From assembly GCF_006335005.1 (NCBI RefSeq), contig NZ_VDMP01000027.1, positions 152,720-192,331 of the forward strand: a DNA stretch of 39,612 nt, written 5' to 3'. This document shows, one piece after another, positions 16,746-24,977 of this stretch (the first letter of the stretch is position 1; the number at the start of each line of letters is the position of its first letter). The DNA comes from Nocardioides albidus (GTDB lineage: Bacteria; Actinomycetota; Actinomycetes; Propionibacteriales; Nocardioidaceae). Under the pieces are notes generated by a model. That model saw only the letters and a program-made list of their open reading frames with translations. It searched no databases and was not told where the DNA came from. A program made the translations under genes and the position numbers.

Positions 16746-17437
16746 GCACCCCCGACACGATCGTCCACCTGGTCCGCCACGGCGAGGTCCACAACCCGCA
16801 GGGCGTTCTCTACGGGCGCCGCGACGGCTTCCACCTCTCCGAGCGCGGTCGGGCGATGGCCGACCGGGTCGCCGTGGCGCTCAAGGGCAACGACATCACC
16901 GTGATCAGGTCCTCGCCCCTGGAGCGTGCCCAGCAGACCGCCGCGCCGCTCGCCTCTGCGCTCGGCCTCGAGGTGGGCCCGGAGGCGCGGGTGATCGAGT
17001 CGACCAACCGGTTCGAGGGGCTGACCTTCGGCAAGGGCAACAACGCCCTGCGCAACCCGCTGCTGTGGCGCCACCTCTACAACCCGTTCAAGCCGTCGTG
17101 GGGCGAGCCCTACCGGGCGATCGTCGAGCGGATGATGGCGGCGGTCCACGACGCGCGCCGCGACGCCGCCGGCCACGAGGCGGTCCTGGTCTCCCACCAG
17201 CTGCCGATCTGGACCACCCGCCTGGCCGCGGAGAAGCGCTCCTTCCTCCACGACCCGCGCAAGCGTCAGTGCACCCTGTGCTCGATCACGTCCTTCGGGT
17301 TCTCCGGCGAGGAGCTCGTCGAGATCTCGTACGCCGAGCCGGCGATCGACCTGATCCCGGTCGGCGACATCGCGGCGCCCTTCTCCGCCGGCGACGCGCC
17401 CGAGGAGAACAAGCCGGAGGGAACGCCTCCGGCATGA
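16742..17437 (+). CDS. Histidine phosphatase (phosphoglycerate mutase-like) family protein
   Basis: 231 residues with the 2H-phosphatase signature [18 protein letters not shown] (catalytic His13), the partner motif [11 protein letters not shown], and the second histidine in [10 protein letters not shown]. It lacks obvious specificity markers of a glycolytic mutase, so broad phosphatase activity is equally likely. A conserved insertion-like segment ([24 protein letters not shown]) follows the first third. It overlaps hemL upstream and the TlpA-like gene downstream by four bases each. It is regularly linked to hemL and cytochrome c genes in actinobacteria; its role there is unclear. Confidence 0.88.
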   Translation: MSTPDTIVHLVRHGEVHNPQGVLYGRRDGFHLSERGRAMADRVAVALKGNDITVIRSSPLERAQQTAAPLASALGLEVGPEARVIESTNRFEGLTFGKGNNALRNPLLWRHLYNPFKPSWGEPYRAIVERMMAAVHDARRDAAGHEAVLVSHQLPIWTTRLAAEKRSFLHDPRKRQCTLCSITSFGFSGEELVEISYAEPAIDLIPVGDIAAPFSAGDAPEENKPEGTPPA

Positions 17438-18015
17438 CCCGCGTCCCCCGCGTGGCGACCGTGCTGGTCGCCCTCCTCCTGATGTCCGCCTGCTCGGACC
17501 TCGGGGGGACCGGCGACCTCGACTATGTCGCCGGCAGCGGGAAGGTCGTCGAGGTGGCGCCGGACGAGCGGGAGGAGCCCGTCGCCGTCAGCGGTACGAC
17601 GATCCAGGGCCAGCCGCTCGACCTGGCCGACCTGCGCGGCAAGGTCGTGGTCGTCAACGTGTGGTGGTCGCTGTGCGGGCCGTGCATCAAGGAGATGCCC
17701 ATGCTGGTCGAGGCCGAGGCGGAGTTCGCCGAGGAGGCGCCCGGCGCGGTGGCCTTCGTCGGGATCAACATCCGCGAGGCGGCCAAGGAGAACGCCGCGG
17801 CGTTCGAGCGCGCCCGCGGCGTCGACTATCCCTCCCTGTTCGACCCGGGCAGCGAGACCCTGCGCGGGCTCGGCCGGTTCGCTCCGCCGTCGATGCCGGC
17901 CACGCTGGTCCTCGACGCCTCCGGCCGGGTCGCGGCACTGGTCAACGGGCCGATCCCCTCCAAGAGCACCTTGACGACGGTGGTCGAGTCCGTCCTCGCG
18001 GAGGGCGACGACTGA
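17434..18015 (+). CDS. TlpA/ResA-like thioredoxin-fold lipoprotein
   Basis: 193 residues. A lipoprotein signal ends in LLMSACSD (lipid-modified Cys20), so the protein is anchored outside the membrane. The thioredoxin domain (about 58-185) carries WWSLCGPCIKEMP with the CxxC at 81-84 and the cis-Pro segment PPSMPATLVLD. It probably reduces apocytochrome c haem-site disulfides, receiving electrons from CcdA, whose gene starts on its last base. This order (TlpA-CcdA-ResB-CcsB) is cytochrome c biogenesis System II. Confidence 0.92.
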   Translation: MTRVPRVATVLVALLLMSACSDLGGTGDLDYVAGSGKVVEVAPDEREEPVAVSGTTIQGQPLDLADLRGKVVVVNVWWSLCGPCIKEMPMLVEAEAEFAEEAPGAVAFVGINIREAAKENAAAFERARGVDYPSLFDPGSETLRGLGRFAPPSMPATLVLDASGRVAALVNGPIPSKSTLTTVVESVLAEGDD

Positions 18016-18776
18016 TGGGGGAGTGGCTCCAGGAGCAGGCCGCCGCCGGGTCGCTGGGCCTCGCGATCCCGGTCGCGGTGTTCGTCGGGCTGGTCTCGTT
18101 CTTCTCGCCCTGCGTGCTGCCCCTGCTGCCGGGCTACCTCTCCTACGCCACCGGGCTCTCGGGGGCCGACATCGTGTCCGGCGAGGCCGGCAGGCGGCGC
18201 GGCCGGATGCTGCTCGGCTCGGTCCTCTTCGTCCTCGGCTTCGCCGTCGTGTTCGTGCTCATGGGCGCCGCGTTCGGCTCCGTCGGGCAGACCCTGCGTC
18301 GGTGGGACGACGAGATCCAGATCGGCCTCGGGTTCGTCCTGATCGTGCTCGGCCTGGTCTTCGCCGGCGCCCTGCCGTGGCTGCAGCGCGACGTGCGCGT
18401 GCACAAGATCCCGGCCGTCGGTCTCGGGGCGGCGCCGCTGCTCGGCGCGCTCTTCGCGATCGGCTGGCAGCCGTGCGTCGGGCCGACGTACGGCGTCATC
18501 GTCAACCTCACCTTCGTCGACGCCACCGCCATGCGCGGCGCGCTGCTCTCGCTCTGCTACGCGCTGGGCCTGGGCATCCCCTTCATCGTCGCGGGCCTCG
18601 CCTATCGCCGGACCCTCGCGCTCACCGGCTTCGTGCGCCGCCACCAGAAGTGGGTGATGCGCCTCGGCGGCGCGTTCCTGGTCCTGATCGGCCTGCTGAT
18701 GCTCACCGGCTGGTGGGACCAGCTGGTCCAGTGGTTGCAGCTGCAGCTGGTCTCGAACTTCGAGGTCGCCCTGTGA
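18015..18776 (+). CDS. ccdA: Cytochrome c biogenesis protein CcdA (thiol-disulfide transmembrane transporter)
   Basis: 253 residues with six hydrophobic segments. CcdA carries reducing equivalents from cytoplasmic thioredoxin across the membrane to the TlpA-like lipoprotein. The two membrane cysteines are visible: FFSPCVLPLLPGYLSY (Cys33) and GWQPCVGPTYG (Cys154). The ATG shares one base with the previous stop (TGATG) and the stop overlaps the resB GTG, so translation is coupled through the operon. Confidence 0.95.
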   Translation: MGEWLQEQAAAGSLGLAIPVAVFVGLVSFFSPCVLPLLPGYLSYATGLSGADIVSGEAGRRRGRMLLGSVLFVLGFAVVFVLMGAAFGSVGQTLRRWDDEIQIGLGFVLIVLGLVFAGALPWLQRDVRVHKIPAVGLGAAPLLGALFAIGWQPCVGPTYGVIVNLTFVDATAMRGALLSLCYALGLGIPFIVAGLAYRRTLALTGFVRRHQKWVMRLGGAFLVLIGLLMLTGWWDQLVQWLQLQLVSNFEVAL

Positions 18777-20368
18777 CCGCTGACTCCCGTCGCCCCGGTG
18801 AGCTGAACGCCCGCGAGCTCGGACGCTGGATGTGGCGGCAGATCACGTCGATGCGCACCGCCCTCCTGCTGCTCCTGCTCCTCGCCCTCGCCGCCATCCC
18901 CGGCTCGGTGATCCCGCAGGCCGACGTCGACTCGCTCGCCGTCACCCGCTGGAAGGACGAGCACCCGAAGCTCACGCCGCTCTATGAGCGGCTCGACCTC
19001 TTCTCGGTCTACAGCTCCCCGTGGTTCTCCGCGATCTACCTGCTCCTGGTGCTGTCCCTGGTCGGCTGCATCGTGCCGCGCCTCCTCGTCTACTACCGCG
19101 GCCTGCGGGCCCAGCCGCCGGCAGCGCCCCGGCACTTGACCCGGCTGCCCGTGCACGCGTCGTACGCCACCGACCTGAGTCCCGCCGAGGTCCTCGACCG
19201 GGCCCGGGCCGTGCTCGGTCGGCGGCATCGAGTGCGGGCTTCGACAGGCTCGACCAGCGGGGCTGCGGACGACTTCGTCGCCGCCGAGCGCGGCTACCTC
19301 CGCGAGGCGGGCAACCTCGTCTTCCACCTGTCCGTGCTGATCGTTCTCGCCGGCGTCGCCATGGGCAGCCTGTGGGGCTACCAGGGCGGCGTGATCCTCG
19401 TGCAGGGCACGACCTTCAGCAACAACCTCACCCAGTACGACGACTTCAAGCCGGGCGGCCTCTTCGGCCAGGACCGGCTCGAGGACTTCCGCTTCAGCGT
19501 CGACAAGTTCTCCGTCGACTGGCTCAAGGAGGGCCCACGCTTCGGCCAGGCCCGCAGGTTCGAGGCCGACGTCTCCTACCGGGTGGGGGACGGGAAGGCG
19601 AAGAGGTACGACCTCAGGGTCAACCACCCGCTGGAGGTCGACGGCACCGAGGTGTTCCTCATCGGCCACGGCTACGCCCCCGTGATCACCGTCCGCGACG
19701 GCTCGGGCGAGGTCGTGTGCACCGGGCCGACGGTGTTCCTGCCGCGCGACGCCAGCTTCCTGTCGTACGGCGTGGTCAAGTGCAACGACGCGAAGCCCGG
19801 CCGGATCGGGCTCGACGGTCTCTTCTTCCCGACCTTCGAGATGAGGGACGGCAACCCGGTCACCGTCTTCGGTGACGACCTCAACCCGACGCTGTCGATG
19901 CTGGCCTACACCGGCGACCTCGGCCTCGAGGACGGCCGCTCGCAGTCGGTCTACGTGCTCGACAAGAGCAAGGCGACCCCCCTCACCAAGCCCGACGGCA
20001 AGCCCCTGCGGATCGACCTGCAGCCGGGTGACACCGTGAACCTCCCCGACGGCCTCGGCTCGGTCACCTTCGACCGGGTCGACCCGTGGATCCGGGTCCA
20101 GATCAGCCAGACCCCCGGCAAGGGGATCGCGCTCGTCGGGATGATCCTGGCCCTGATCGGCCTGTGCGCCTCGCTCTTCATCCGGCCGCGGCGGGTGTGG
20201 GTGCGGGCGGTGCCGGCCGGCGCGGGGGCCGCGGGCACAATGGACGGAACGCAGGGCGGGGGCGGCACGCTGGTCGAGGTCGCCGTCCTCGACCGCTCCG
20301 GCAACGGCGAGATGGACGAGGTGCTGACCACCGTGCTCGAGCAGCTCCAGAAGGATCCGAGATCGTGA
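18773..20368 (+). CDS. resB: Cytochrome c biogenesis protein ResB
   Basis: 531 residues, GTG start overlapping the ccdA stop. With CcsB it forms the System II haem export and ligation complex. Hydrophobic helices lie near 30-47 (ALLLLLLLALAAIPGSVIPQ), 82-103 and 180-205, with a large extracytoplasmic domain and a final helix (IALVGMILALIGLCASLFI) before a Gly-rich cytoplasmic tail. Between helices 2 and 3 the linker RRHRVRASTGSTSGAADDF contains an in-frame copy of a short repeat-like DNA sequence (19237-19260), which apparently adds about a dozen residues in a tolerant position. Confidence 0.93.
   Translation: MTADSRRPGELNARELGRWMWRQITSMRTALLLLLLLALAAIPGSVIPQADVDSLAVTRWKDEHPKLTPLYERLDLFSVYSSPWFSAIYLLLVLSLVGCIVPRLLVYYRGLRAQPPAAPRHLTRLPVHASYATDLSPAEVLDRARAVLGRRHRVRASTGSTSGAADDFVAAERGYLREAGNLVFHLSVLIVLAGVAMGSLWGYQGGVILVQGTTFSNNLTQYDDFKPGGLFGQDRLEDFRFSVDKFSVDWLKEGPRFGQARRFEADVSYRVGDGKAKRYDLRVNHPLEVDGTEVFLIGHGYAPVITVRDGSGEVVCTGPTVFLPRDASFLSYGVVKCNDAKPGRIGLDGLFFPTFEMRDGNPVTVFGDDLNPTLSMLAYTGDLGLEDGRSQSVYVLDKSKATPLTKPDGKPLRIDLQPGDTVNLPDGLGSVTFDRVDPWIRVQISQTPGKGIALVGMILALIGLCASLFIRPRRVWVRAVPAGAGAAGTMDGTQGGGGTLVEVAVLDRSGNGEMDEVLTTVLEQLQKDPRS
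19237..19260. repeat. Short repeat-like element inside resB
   Basis: The segment beginning GGCTTCGACAGGCTCGACC contains TCGAC-AGGC-TCGAC and is a partial palindrome (TCGACAGGCTCGA). From memory, near-identical TTCGACAGGCTCAACCA-type sequences are scattered through many actinobacterial genomes, usually between genes. Here it is read in frame in a ResB linker (ASTGSTSG). Copy number cannot be tested inside this window, where I saw only this copy. Confidence 0.5.
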
Positions 20369-20375
20369 GGCAGTC

Positions 20376-21410
20376 GTGAGCAACACCGCGTGGGAGACCC
20401 TGAGCAACCAGGCCGTGGCGACCGCCGGCATCGTCTACTTCCTCGCCCTGGTCGTCTACCTCGCCGAGTGGGCCGCGCTGCGCCAGCCCGCGGCCGACCG
20501 CGAGCTGGTCGGCGCCGGGGCGGGAGACGCCGAGCCGGCCGGGCAGGCGCCCGAGCCGGCCACCGGCGCCGCGACCCCGCGCGGCGAGCGGGTCGCCTTC
20601 CTCGGCCGGCTGGGCCTGCTGCTGACCGTGCTCGGCTGCGCGGCCCATCTCGTCGGGCTCGTCGGGCGCGGCATGGCCGCGGACCCGAACCGCGTGCCGT
20701 GGGGCAACATGTACGAGTTCACCCTCACCGGCACCTTCGTCGTGGCGCTGCTCTACCTCGTTCTCTACCGGAGGTTCGGCCTGGGCTGGATGGGCCCGCT
20801 GGTCGTCGGCTTCGTCGTCGCGACCCTGATGATCGCCGTCATCTGGCTCTACGGCGCGGTGGCGCCGCTCACCGAGGCCCTCAACTCGCCCTGGCTGGTC
20901 ATCCACGTCATCTCCGCGATCATCGCGACCGGCGCGTTCACCCTCGGCGGCATCGCCTCGATCATGTACCTCGTCCGGATGCGCGCCGAGCGCCGCGCCG
21001 AGGCCGCAGGGCGGGAGCTGAGCCCCTGGCTGGCGCGCGTCCCGCGGCTCGACGCCCTCGACCGGCTGGCCTACCGGGTCCACGCCTTCGCGTTCCCGGT
21101 CTGGACCTTCGCCGTCCTCATCACCGGCCCGATCTGGGCGCACGAGGCCTGGTCGCGCTACTGGAACTGGGATCCCAAGGAGGTGTGGGCGTTCATCACC
21201 TGGGTCGTCTACGCCGGATACCTCCACGCCCGCGCCACCGCCGGCTGGAAGGGCCGCAAGGCCGCGCTGCTCGCGCTTGTCGGGCTCGCGACGCTGTGGT
21301 TCAACTTCATCGGGATCAACTACTTCTCGACGACCAGCCAGCACTCGTACGCCGCCGAGCGGCCCGAGATCCTCCGCCCCGCTCAGGTCTCCGGGCTGTC
21401 CGGCGGCTGA
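20376..21410 (+). CDS. ccsB: Cytochrome c biogenesis protein CcsB (CcsA/ResC family)
   Basis: 344 residues, GTG start 7 bp after resB. It is the polytopic haem-handling partner of ResB. The tryptophan-rich haem motif is WSRYWNWDPKEVWAFITW, preceded by WGNMYEF, and histidines likely to bind haem occur in VIHVISAI, RVHAFAFP and TSQHSYA. An N-terminal helix is separated from the rest by a Pro/Ala/Glu-rich cytoplasmic loop (about 35-68), as usual for actinobacterial CcsB. It is the last gene of the hemL run, and its 3' end overlaps the convergent small membrane protein gene by 28 bp. Confidence 0.95.
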   Translation: MSNTAWETLSNQAVATAGIVYFLALVVYLAEWAALRQPAADRELVGAGAGDAEPAGQAPEPATGAATPRGERVAFLGRLGLLLTVLGCAAHLVGLVGRGMAADPNRVPWGNMYEFTLTGTFVVALLYLVLYRRFGLGWMGPLVVGFVVATLMIAVIWLYGAVAPLTEALNSPWLVIHVISAIIATGAFTLGGIASIMYLVRMRAERRAEAAGRELSPWLARVPRLDALDRLAYRVHAFAFPVWTFAVLITGPIWAHEAWSRYWNWDPKEVWAFITWVVYAGYLHARATAGWKGRKAALLALVGLATLWFNFIGINYFSTTSQHSYAAERPEILRPAQVSGLSGG

Positions 21411-21619
21411 GGCTGGTCCTTGCGCCGCTCCTGCTGGCGCCGGCGCCACTCCAGGTCGCGCAGGAAGGTCTCGTCGTCGTCCGGCGCGACCGGACGGCTC
21501 GGCGGCCGCGGCCTCGTCGTACGCCGGGCCGGGGCGCCGCCGTCACCGTGCTCCTGGAGCCAGCGGACCGCGAGATAGGTCACGGCCGCGAAGAGGAGGA
21601 CGACGAGCAACAGCTTCAC
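21383..21619 (-). CDS. Small single-pass membrane protein, unknown function
   Basis: 78 residues from GTG 21619: one N-terminal membrane helix (KLLLVVLLFAAVTYLAVRWL) followed by a polar tail rich in Arg, Pro, Asp and Glu, ending in FLRDLEWRRRQQERRKDQPQPP. The GTG is 6 nt after a TACTCT hexamer (21626-21631, minus strand), with GGAGGT between, so it could be leaderless or have a Shine-Dalgarno. A further 17 codons are open upstream but look less likely. It is convergent with ccsB, overlapping 28 bp. Similar short proteins are often annotated as hypothetical beside ccsB. Confidence 0.7.
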   Translation of the reverse strand: MKLLLVVLLFAAVTYLAVRWLQEHGDGGAPARRTTRPRPPSRPVAPDDDETFLRDLEWRRRQQERRKDQPQPPDSPET

Positions 21620-21700
21620 ACCTCCAGAGTAGGTCGTACCCGGTTGCCCGGGGGCGGTCCCGATGAGCATGGACCGAGCTGACCCTCCTACCCTGGCGGG

Positions 21701-21967
21701 GTGAAGGAGTTCTGGATCTATACCGCCCTGCGGGCCGGCCTGTTCCTCGGTGCGTTCTGCGTGGTGGGCGGTGTCTGGCTCCTTCTCGCCGACAGCGTCG
21801 ACCTGCTGTGGGTGATCGTGATCGCGTTCCTCGTCAGCGGCGTCGCGTCGTACGTCCTGCTCGAGCGCCAGCGCGCCGCGTTCGCGGTGAAGGTCGAGCG
21901 TCGCGCCGGCCGGATCAGCGAGAAGTACGAGGAGATGCGGGCGCGCGAGGACGCCGACGACGACTGA
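21701..21967 (+). CDS. DUF4229 small membrane protein
   Basis: 88 residues with two membrane helices (about 5-28 and 33-54) and a charged C-terminal helix (RQRAAFAVKVERRAGRISEKYEEMRAREDADDD). The pattern FWIYTALRAGLF...VERRAGRISEKYEE matches the actinobacterial DUF4229 family, which is commonly found near menA and ccsB. GTG 21701 lies 6 nt after TACCCT (21689-21694), a leaderless layout. Function is unknown; position suggests a link to respiration or the membrane. Confidence 0.82.
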   Translation: MKEFWIYTALRAGLFLGAFCVVGGVWLLLADSVDLLWVIVIAFLVSGVASYVLLERQRAAFAVKVERRAGRISEKYEEMRAREDADDD

Positions 21968-21989
21968 GCGGGCTGTGCCGGCGCCGGCG

Positions 21990-22083
21990 GCGGTTTCACC
22001 ACGGGATGTAGGCGGATCCGCGGATCTGTAGCGGAGTTCCGCTACAGGAGCAACGGTTCAGCTACATCCCGTGGTGAAACCGC
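21990..22083. repeat. 94-bp palindromic element between DUF4229 and menA
   Basis: Two perfect 22-bp outer arms (21990-22011 and 22062-22083, beginning GCGGTTTCACCACGGG) and a perfect 10-bp inner stem CTGTAGCGGA/TCCGCTACAG (22026-22035, 22038-22047) share one exact centre (22036.5), separated by a 14-nt unpaired section on each side. It sits between convergent genes, so it may act as a bidirectional terminator, but the nested structure is larger than needed for that and resembles a mobile palindromic repeat. Confidence 0.85.
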
Positions 22084-22119
22084 AGCGGGGGCAGCGAGCA
22101 GTCCGCCGCACACGACCGT

Positions 22120-23001
22120 TCACCCGAGGACCAGCCCGACCCCGGCCAGCACCGCCCAGACCAGCTCGGCGATCCCGGTCCGCTGCAGGACGGGGATGAG
22201 GGCGGGACCCTGGGCGCCGCCGAGGACCACGCGAGCGGCGGCGACGGCGGGGACCAGGAAGCCGAGGCCGAGGAGCGCCCACCAGGTGGTGAGGACGGCG
22301 AGGACCACGACTGCCACGCCGGAGAGCGCGACGAGCAGCGCATAGAAGCCGCGGGTACGCCGGTCGCCCAGTCGCACGGCGAGGGTCATCTTGCCGGCGA
22401 CCCGGTCGGTGGGGATGTCGCGCAGGTTGTTGGCGACCAGGATCGCGCAGGCCAGCGCCCCGACGCCGACGCCGGCGGCGACCGAGGCCCAGCCCGGCGT
22501 GCCCCAGGACTCGGTCTGGACCCAGGTGGTGCCGACGACGGCGACGAGGCCGAAGAAGACGAAGACCATCACCTCGCCGAGGCCGAGGTAGCCGTAGGGC
22601 TTCGAGCCGCCGGTGTAGTACCAGGCGGCGAGCACGCTGAGCGCGCCGACGAGCACCAGCCACCACGAGGTGGTCGCGGCGAGCACCAGGCCCGCGACGC
22701 CGGCGACACCGAAGGAGAGGAAGGCCGCCCGCTTGACGGCGGCGGGGGTGGCGAGTCCGGAGCCGACCAGGCGCAGCGGTCCGACCCGCGCGTCGTCGGT
22801 GCCGCGGATGCCGTCGGAGTAGTCGTTGGCGTAGTTGACGCCGATCTGGAGGGCCAGGCTGACCACGGCGGCGAGCAGCGCCTTCCACCACACGCCGTGG
22901 TCGTCGTACACCGCCACCGCCGTGCCGACGACGACCGGCGCGACGGCCGCCGGGAGGGTGCGGACGCGGGCGCCCGCGATCCAGTGCGCTGCAGTGGCCA
23001 T
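22120..23001 (-). CDS. menA: 1,4-dihydroxy-2-naphthoate polyprenyltransferase
   Basis: 293 residues, UbiA superfamily with about eight or nine membrane helices. MenA attaches the polyprenyl chain to 1,4-dihydroxy-2-naphthoate, giving demethylmenaquinone, the substrate of MenG (36025-36714). The first Asp-rich motif is NYANDYSDGIRGTDD (57-71) and the second is NNLRDIPTDRVAGK. The ATG start is 10 bp downstream of the MFS gene stop on the same strand, so it may be transcribed with the thiol operon or from a promoter inside the MFS gene. Confidence 0.95.
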   Translation of the reverse strand: MATAAHWIAGARVRTLPAAVAPVVVGTAVAVYDDHGVWWKALLAAVVSLALQIGVNYANDYSDGIRGTDDARVGPLRLVGSGLATPAAVKRAAFLSFGVAGVAGLVLAATTSWWLVLVGALSVLAAWYYTGGSKPYGYLGLGEVMVFVFFGLVAVVGTTWVQTESWGTPGWASVAAGVGVGALACAILVANNLRDIPTDRVAGKMTLAVRLGDRRTRGFYALLVALSGVAVVVLAVLTTWWALLGLGFLVPAVAAARVVLGGAQGPALIPVLQRTGIAELVWAVLAGVGLVLG

Positions 23002-23011
23002 AGCCGCCGAT

Positions 23012-24286
23012 TCAAGCAGGCTGGGCGGAGTCCGCCTCCAGCCGGGTCAGGTGCCGCTCCGCGGCGCGGGCGGCCGGGTGGATCAGCACCGCCGCCGCGA
23101 GCACGATCCCCGCGATGACCAGCCAGCCGGGGGTGCCCCACTCCATCGCGAGGAAGGTGTAGGCCGCGGGAGCCCAGACCGTGCCGAGGGTGTAGCCGAG
23201 CTGGGAGACGCCCTGGTACTCGCCGCGGCGCGCGGGATCGGACAGCTCGGCCTGCAGGCCCCACTCGCCGGCCGACTGGAACAGCTCGGCGCCGGTGACG
23301 GTGACGTGGCCGATCCAGACGAGCGCGATCGTCACCCAGCCGACCGTGTCGTGGGTGACCAGCACGATCCCGCACGAGAGCATGAAGAAGAACGCGCCCC
23401 GACGCTGGGCCCGCAGCGAGTCGGCGACCGTCGTGACGCCGCGGGCGGCGGCGACCTGCAGCAGGACCGCCATCACCGTGTTGGTGCCGAACAGCCAGGC
23501 CAGCAGGACCCGTGGGGCGTCGGTCTCCTCGACCAGCCACAGCGGGATCACGACGTTGAGCAGCACCTGGTGGCTGCCGAGGACGCCGCCGCACACCGCC
23601 GTCGCGACGTACGCCTTGTTGCGCAGCGCACTGCGCCGGTCGCCCGCTTCGTCCAGGACCGTCGCCAGCGGCGCCTCCTCGCTGTGGTGGACGGCGGACG
23701 GCAGGCGGGAGACGAGGACCGCGTTGAGGACCAGCAGCGCGGCCGTGGCGATCGGGACGGCGCGGATCACCTGGTCGTCGTTGGTCGCGAGGGCGACGCC
23801 GGCGAGGAGTGCCCCGAGCGTGTAGCCGACGTTGCGGGCCGCGCGGAAGTAGGCGTTGGACGACACCCGCTGCTCGCGCGGGAAGACGTCGAAGCGGTAG
23901 GCGTTGCGCGCCGACCGGCTGGTGGCCGCCACGTTCTCGAGCAGGATCATCGTCGCCACGAAGGCGGCCAGGCCGCCGACGAGGAGCCAGGCCAGGTAGA
24001 CCAGCGCCTCGACGAGCGAGGCGACGGCCCAGACCCGGCGGGCGCCGTAACGGTCGCTGAGCTTGCCGAGCGGTACGGCGAGCAGGAAGGTCACCAGGCC
24101 GGCGGCCGAGAGCCCGAGGCCGACCTGGGCCGCGGACAGTCCGACGATCTGGGTGAAGAACACCGCGCTGCCGGTGAGGAAGACCCCGTCCCCGAAGGCG
24201 GAGAGCACGGACTGGCCGGACAGGCGGCGGACGAGGGGAGTGGGGCCGGCGAGCCGGGTCAGGCGGTCCGAGAGCTGTCTTGACAT
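23012..24286 (-). CDS. Major facilitator superfamily transporter (paralogue of 27805-29106)
   Basis: 424 residues with about 12 membrane helices in two halves and an MFS loop motif GKLSDRYGARRVW. It shares blocks with the second MFS gene, such as NVVIPLWLVEETDAPRVLLA, LAWLFGTNTV, GHVTVTGAEL and AELSDPARRGEYQGV, so the two are paralogues. The start ATG (24286) lies inside a TCTTGACATCAAGA dyad and 7 nt after a TACGGT hexamer (24294-24299, minus strand). The gene begins 22 bp after the C26 hydrolase stop, making it a possible fifth gene of the gamma-glutamyl-thiol operon. The substrate is unknown; export of thiol conjugates is speculation from position. Confidence 0.88.
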   Translation of the reverse strand: MSRQLSDRLTRLAGPTPLVRRLSGQSVLSAFGDGVFLTGSAVFFTQIVGLSAAQVGLGLSAAGLVTFLLAVPLGKLSDRYGARRVWAVASLVEALVYLAWLLVGGLAAFVATMILLENVAATSRSARNAYRFDVFPREQRVSSNAYFRAARNVGYTLGALLAGVALATNDDQVIRAVPIATAALLVLNAVLVSRLPSAVHHSEEAPLATVLDEAGDRRSALRNKAYVATAVCGGVLGSHQVLLNVVIPLWLVEETDAPRVLLAWLFGTNTVMAVLLQVAAARGVTTVADSLRAQRRGAFFFMLSCGIVLVTHDTVGWVTIALVWIGHVTVTGAELFQSAGEWGLQAELSDPARRGEYQGVSQLGYTLGTVWAPAAYTFLAMEWGTPGWLVIAGIVLAAAVLIHPAARAAERHLTRLEADSAQPA

Positions 24287-24291
24287 CAAGA
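24278..24291. promoter_or_regulatory. Operator-like dyad spanning the MFS start codon
   Basis: TCTTGA-CA-TCAAGA has two perfect 6-bp arms around a 2-bp spacer and covers the start codon and the expected transcription start of the leaderless-looking MFS promoter. The size and symmetry are typical of MarR-family operators. It differs from the AGGT-containing direct repeats at marR, so another regulator could be involved. Confidence 0.5.
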
Positions 24292-24308
24292 GGACCGTAC
24301 GGCGCGGC

Positions 24309-24977
24309 CTAGCGCGCTGTCGAACGACTTCCTGCCGTTCGTGCCAGCCACGCGAAGACCGCCGGTCCGGTGGCGTCGTGGGGGGCGTCGTTCCAGTGCA
24401 GCTCGGGATGCCATTGCACCCCCAGCGCCGTGACGGCTGGGTCGGTGGGCTCGATCGCCTCCACCACGCCGTCGTCGGCCCACGCCGTCGGGCGCCACGC
24501 CGGGCCCGGATCGGCGACGGCCTGTCGGTGCAGGGCACTCGTCGTCGCGGACACGCCGAGCAGCCCGCGGACGACCGATCCCGGCCGCGTCGTCACGCGG
24601 TGCCCGGTCGCCGGGTGCACGTGGTCGAGGCCGCCCTGCAGCGTGCCGCCGAAGGCGACGACGAGGACCTGGAGACCGCGGCACACGCCGAGCACCGGGA
24701 CCCGGGCGGCGCTCGCCGCCCGGACCAGCGCGACCTCGTCGCTGTCCCGGGCGGGGTCCGCGCCGAGGTCGTCGCCGCCGGTGAGGACGACTCCGTCGAG
24801 CAGGTCGAGCAGGCCGGGCCCGGTGCCGGGCGGGACGATGACGGGCCGGCCACCGCAGGCGGCCACCGCGTCGGCGTACCGGGCCGCCGCGCCGTGCACG
24901 GGCAGGTCCCCGAACGGACGGGCGTGCAGTTGGAGGTGGCCGACGATGCCGATCACCGGCCGGCGTACGACGCTCAC
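24309..24977 (-). CDS. Class C26 gamma-glutamyl hydrolase / glutamine amidotransferase-like protein
   Basis: 222 residues from a GTG that overlaps the MAPEG stop (GTGA). It belongs to the PuuD-like peptidase C26 group, which cleaves gamma-glutamyl bonds. The triad is visible: Cys99 in VPVLGVCRGLQVL, and His190 with Glu192 in LGVQWHPEL; VVLTGGDDLGADP marks the oxyanion region. In this operon a natural guess is hydrolysis of the gamma-glutamyl bond of a thiol or its conjugates; family members also cleave gamma-glutamyl-GABA or gamma-glutamyl polyamines, so the substrate is open. It is the fourth gene of the coupled operon starting at 27314. Confidence 0.88.
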   Translation of the reverse strand: MSVVRRPVIGIVGHLQLHARPFGDLPVHGAAARYADAVAACGGRPVIVPPGTGPGLLDLLDGVVLTGGDDLGADPARDSDEVALVRAASAARVPVLGVCRGLQVLVVAFGGTLQGGLDHVHPATGHRVTTRPGSVVRGLLGVSATTSALHRQAVADPGPAWRPTAWADDGVVEAIEPTDPAVTALGVQWHPELHWNDAPHDATGPAVFAWLARTAGSRSTAR

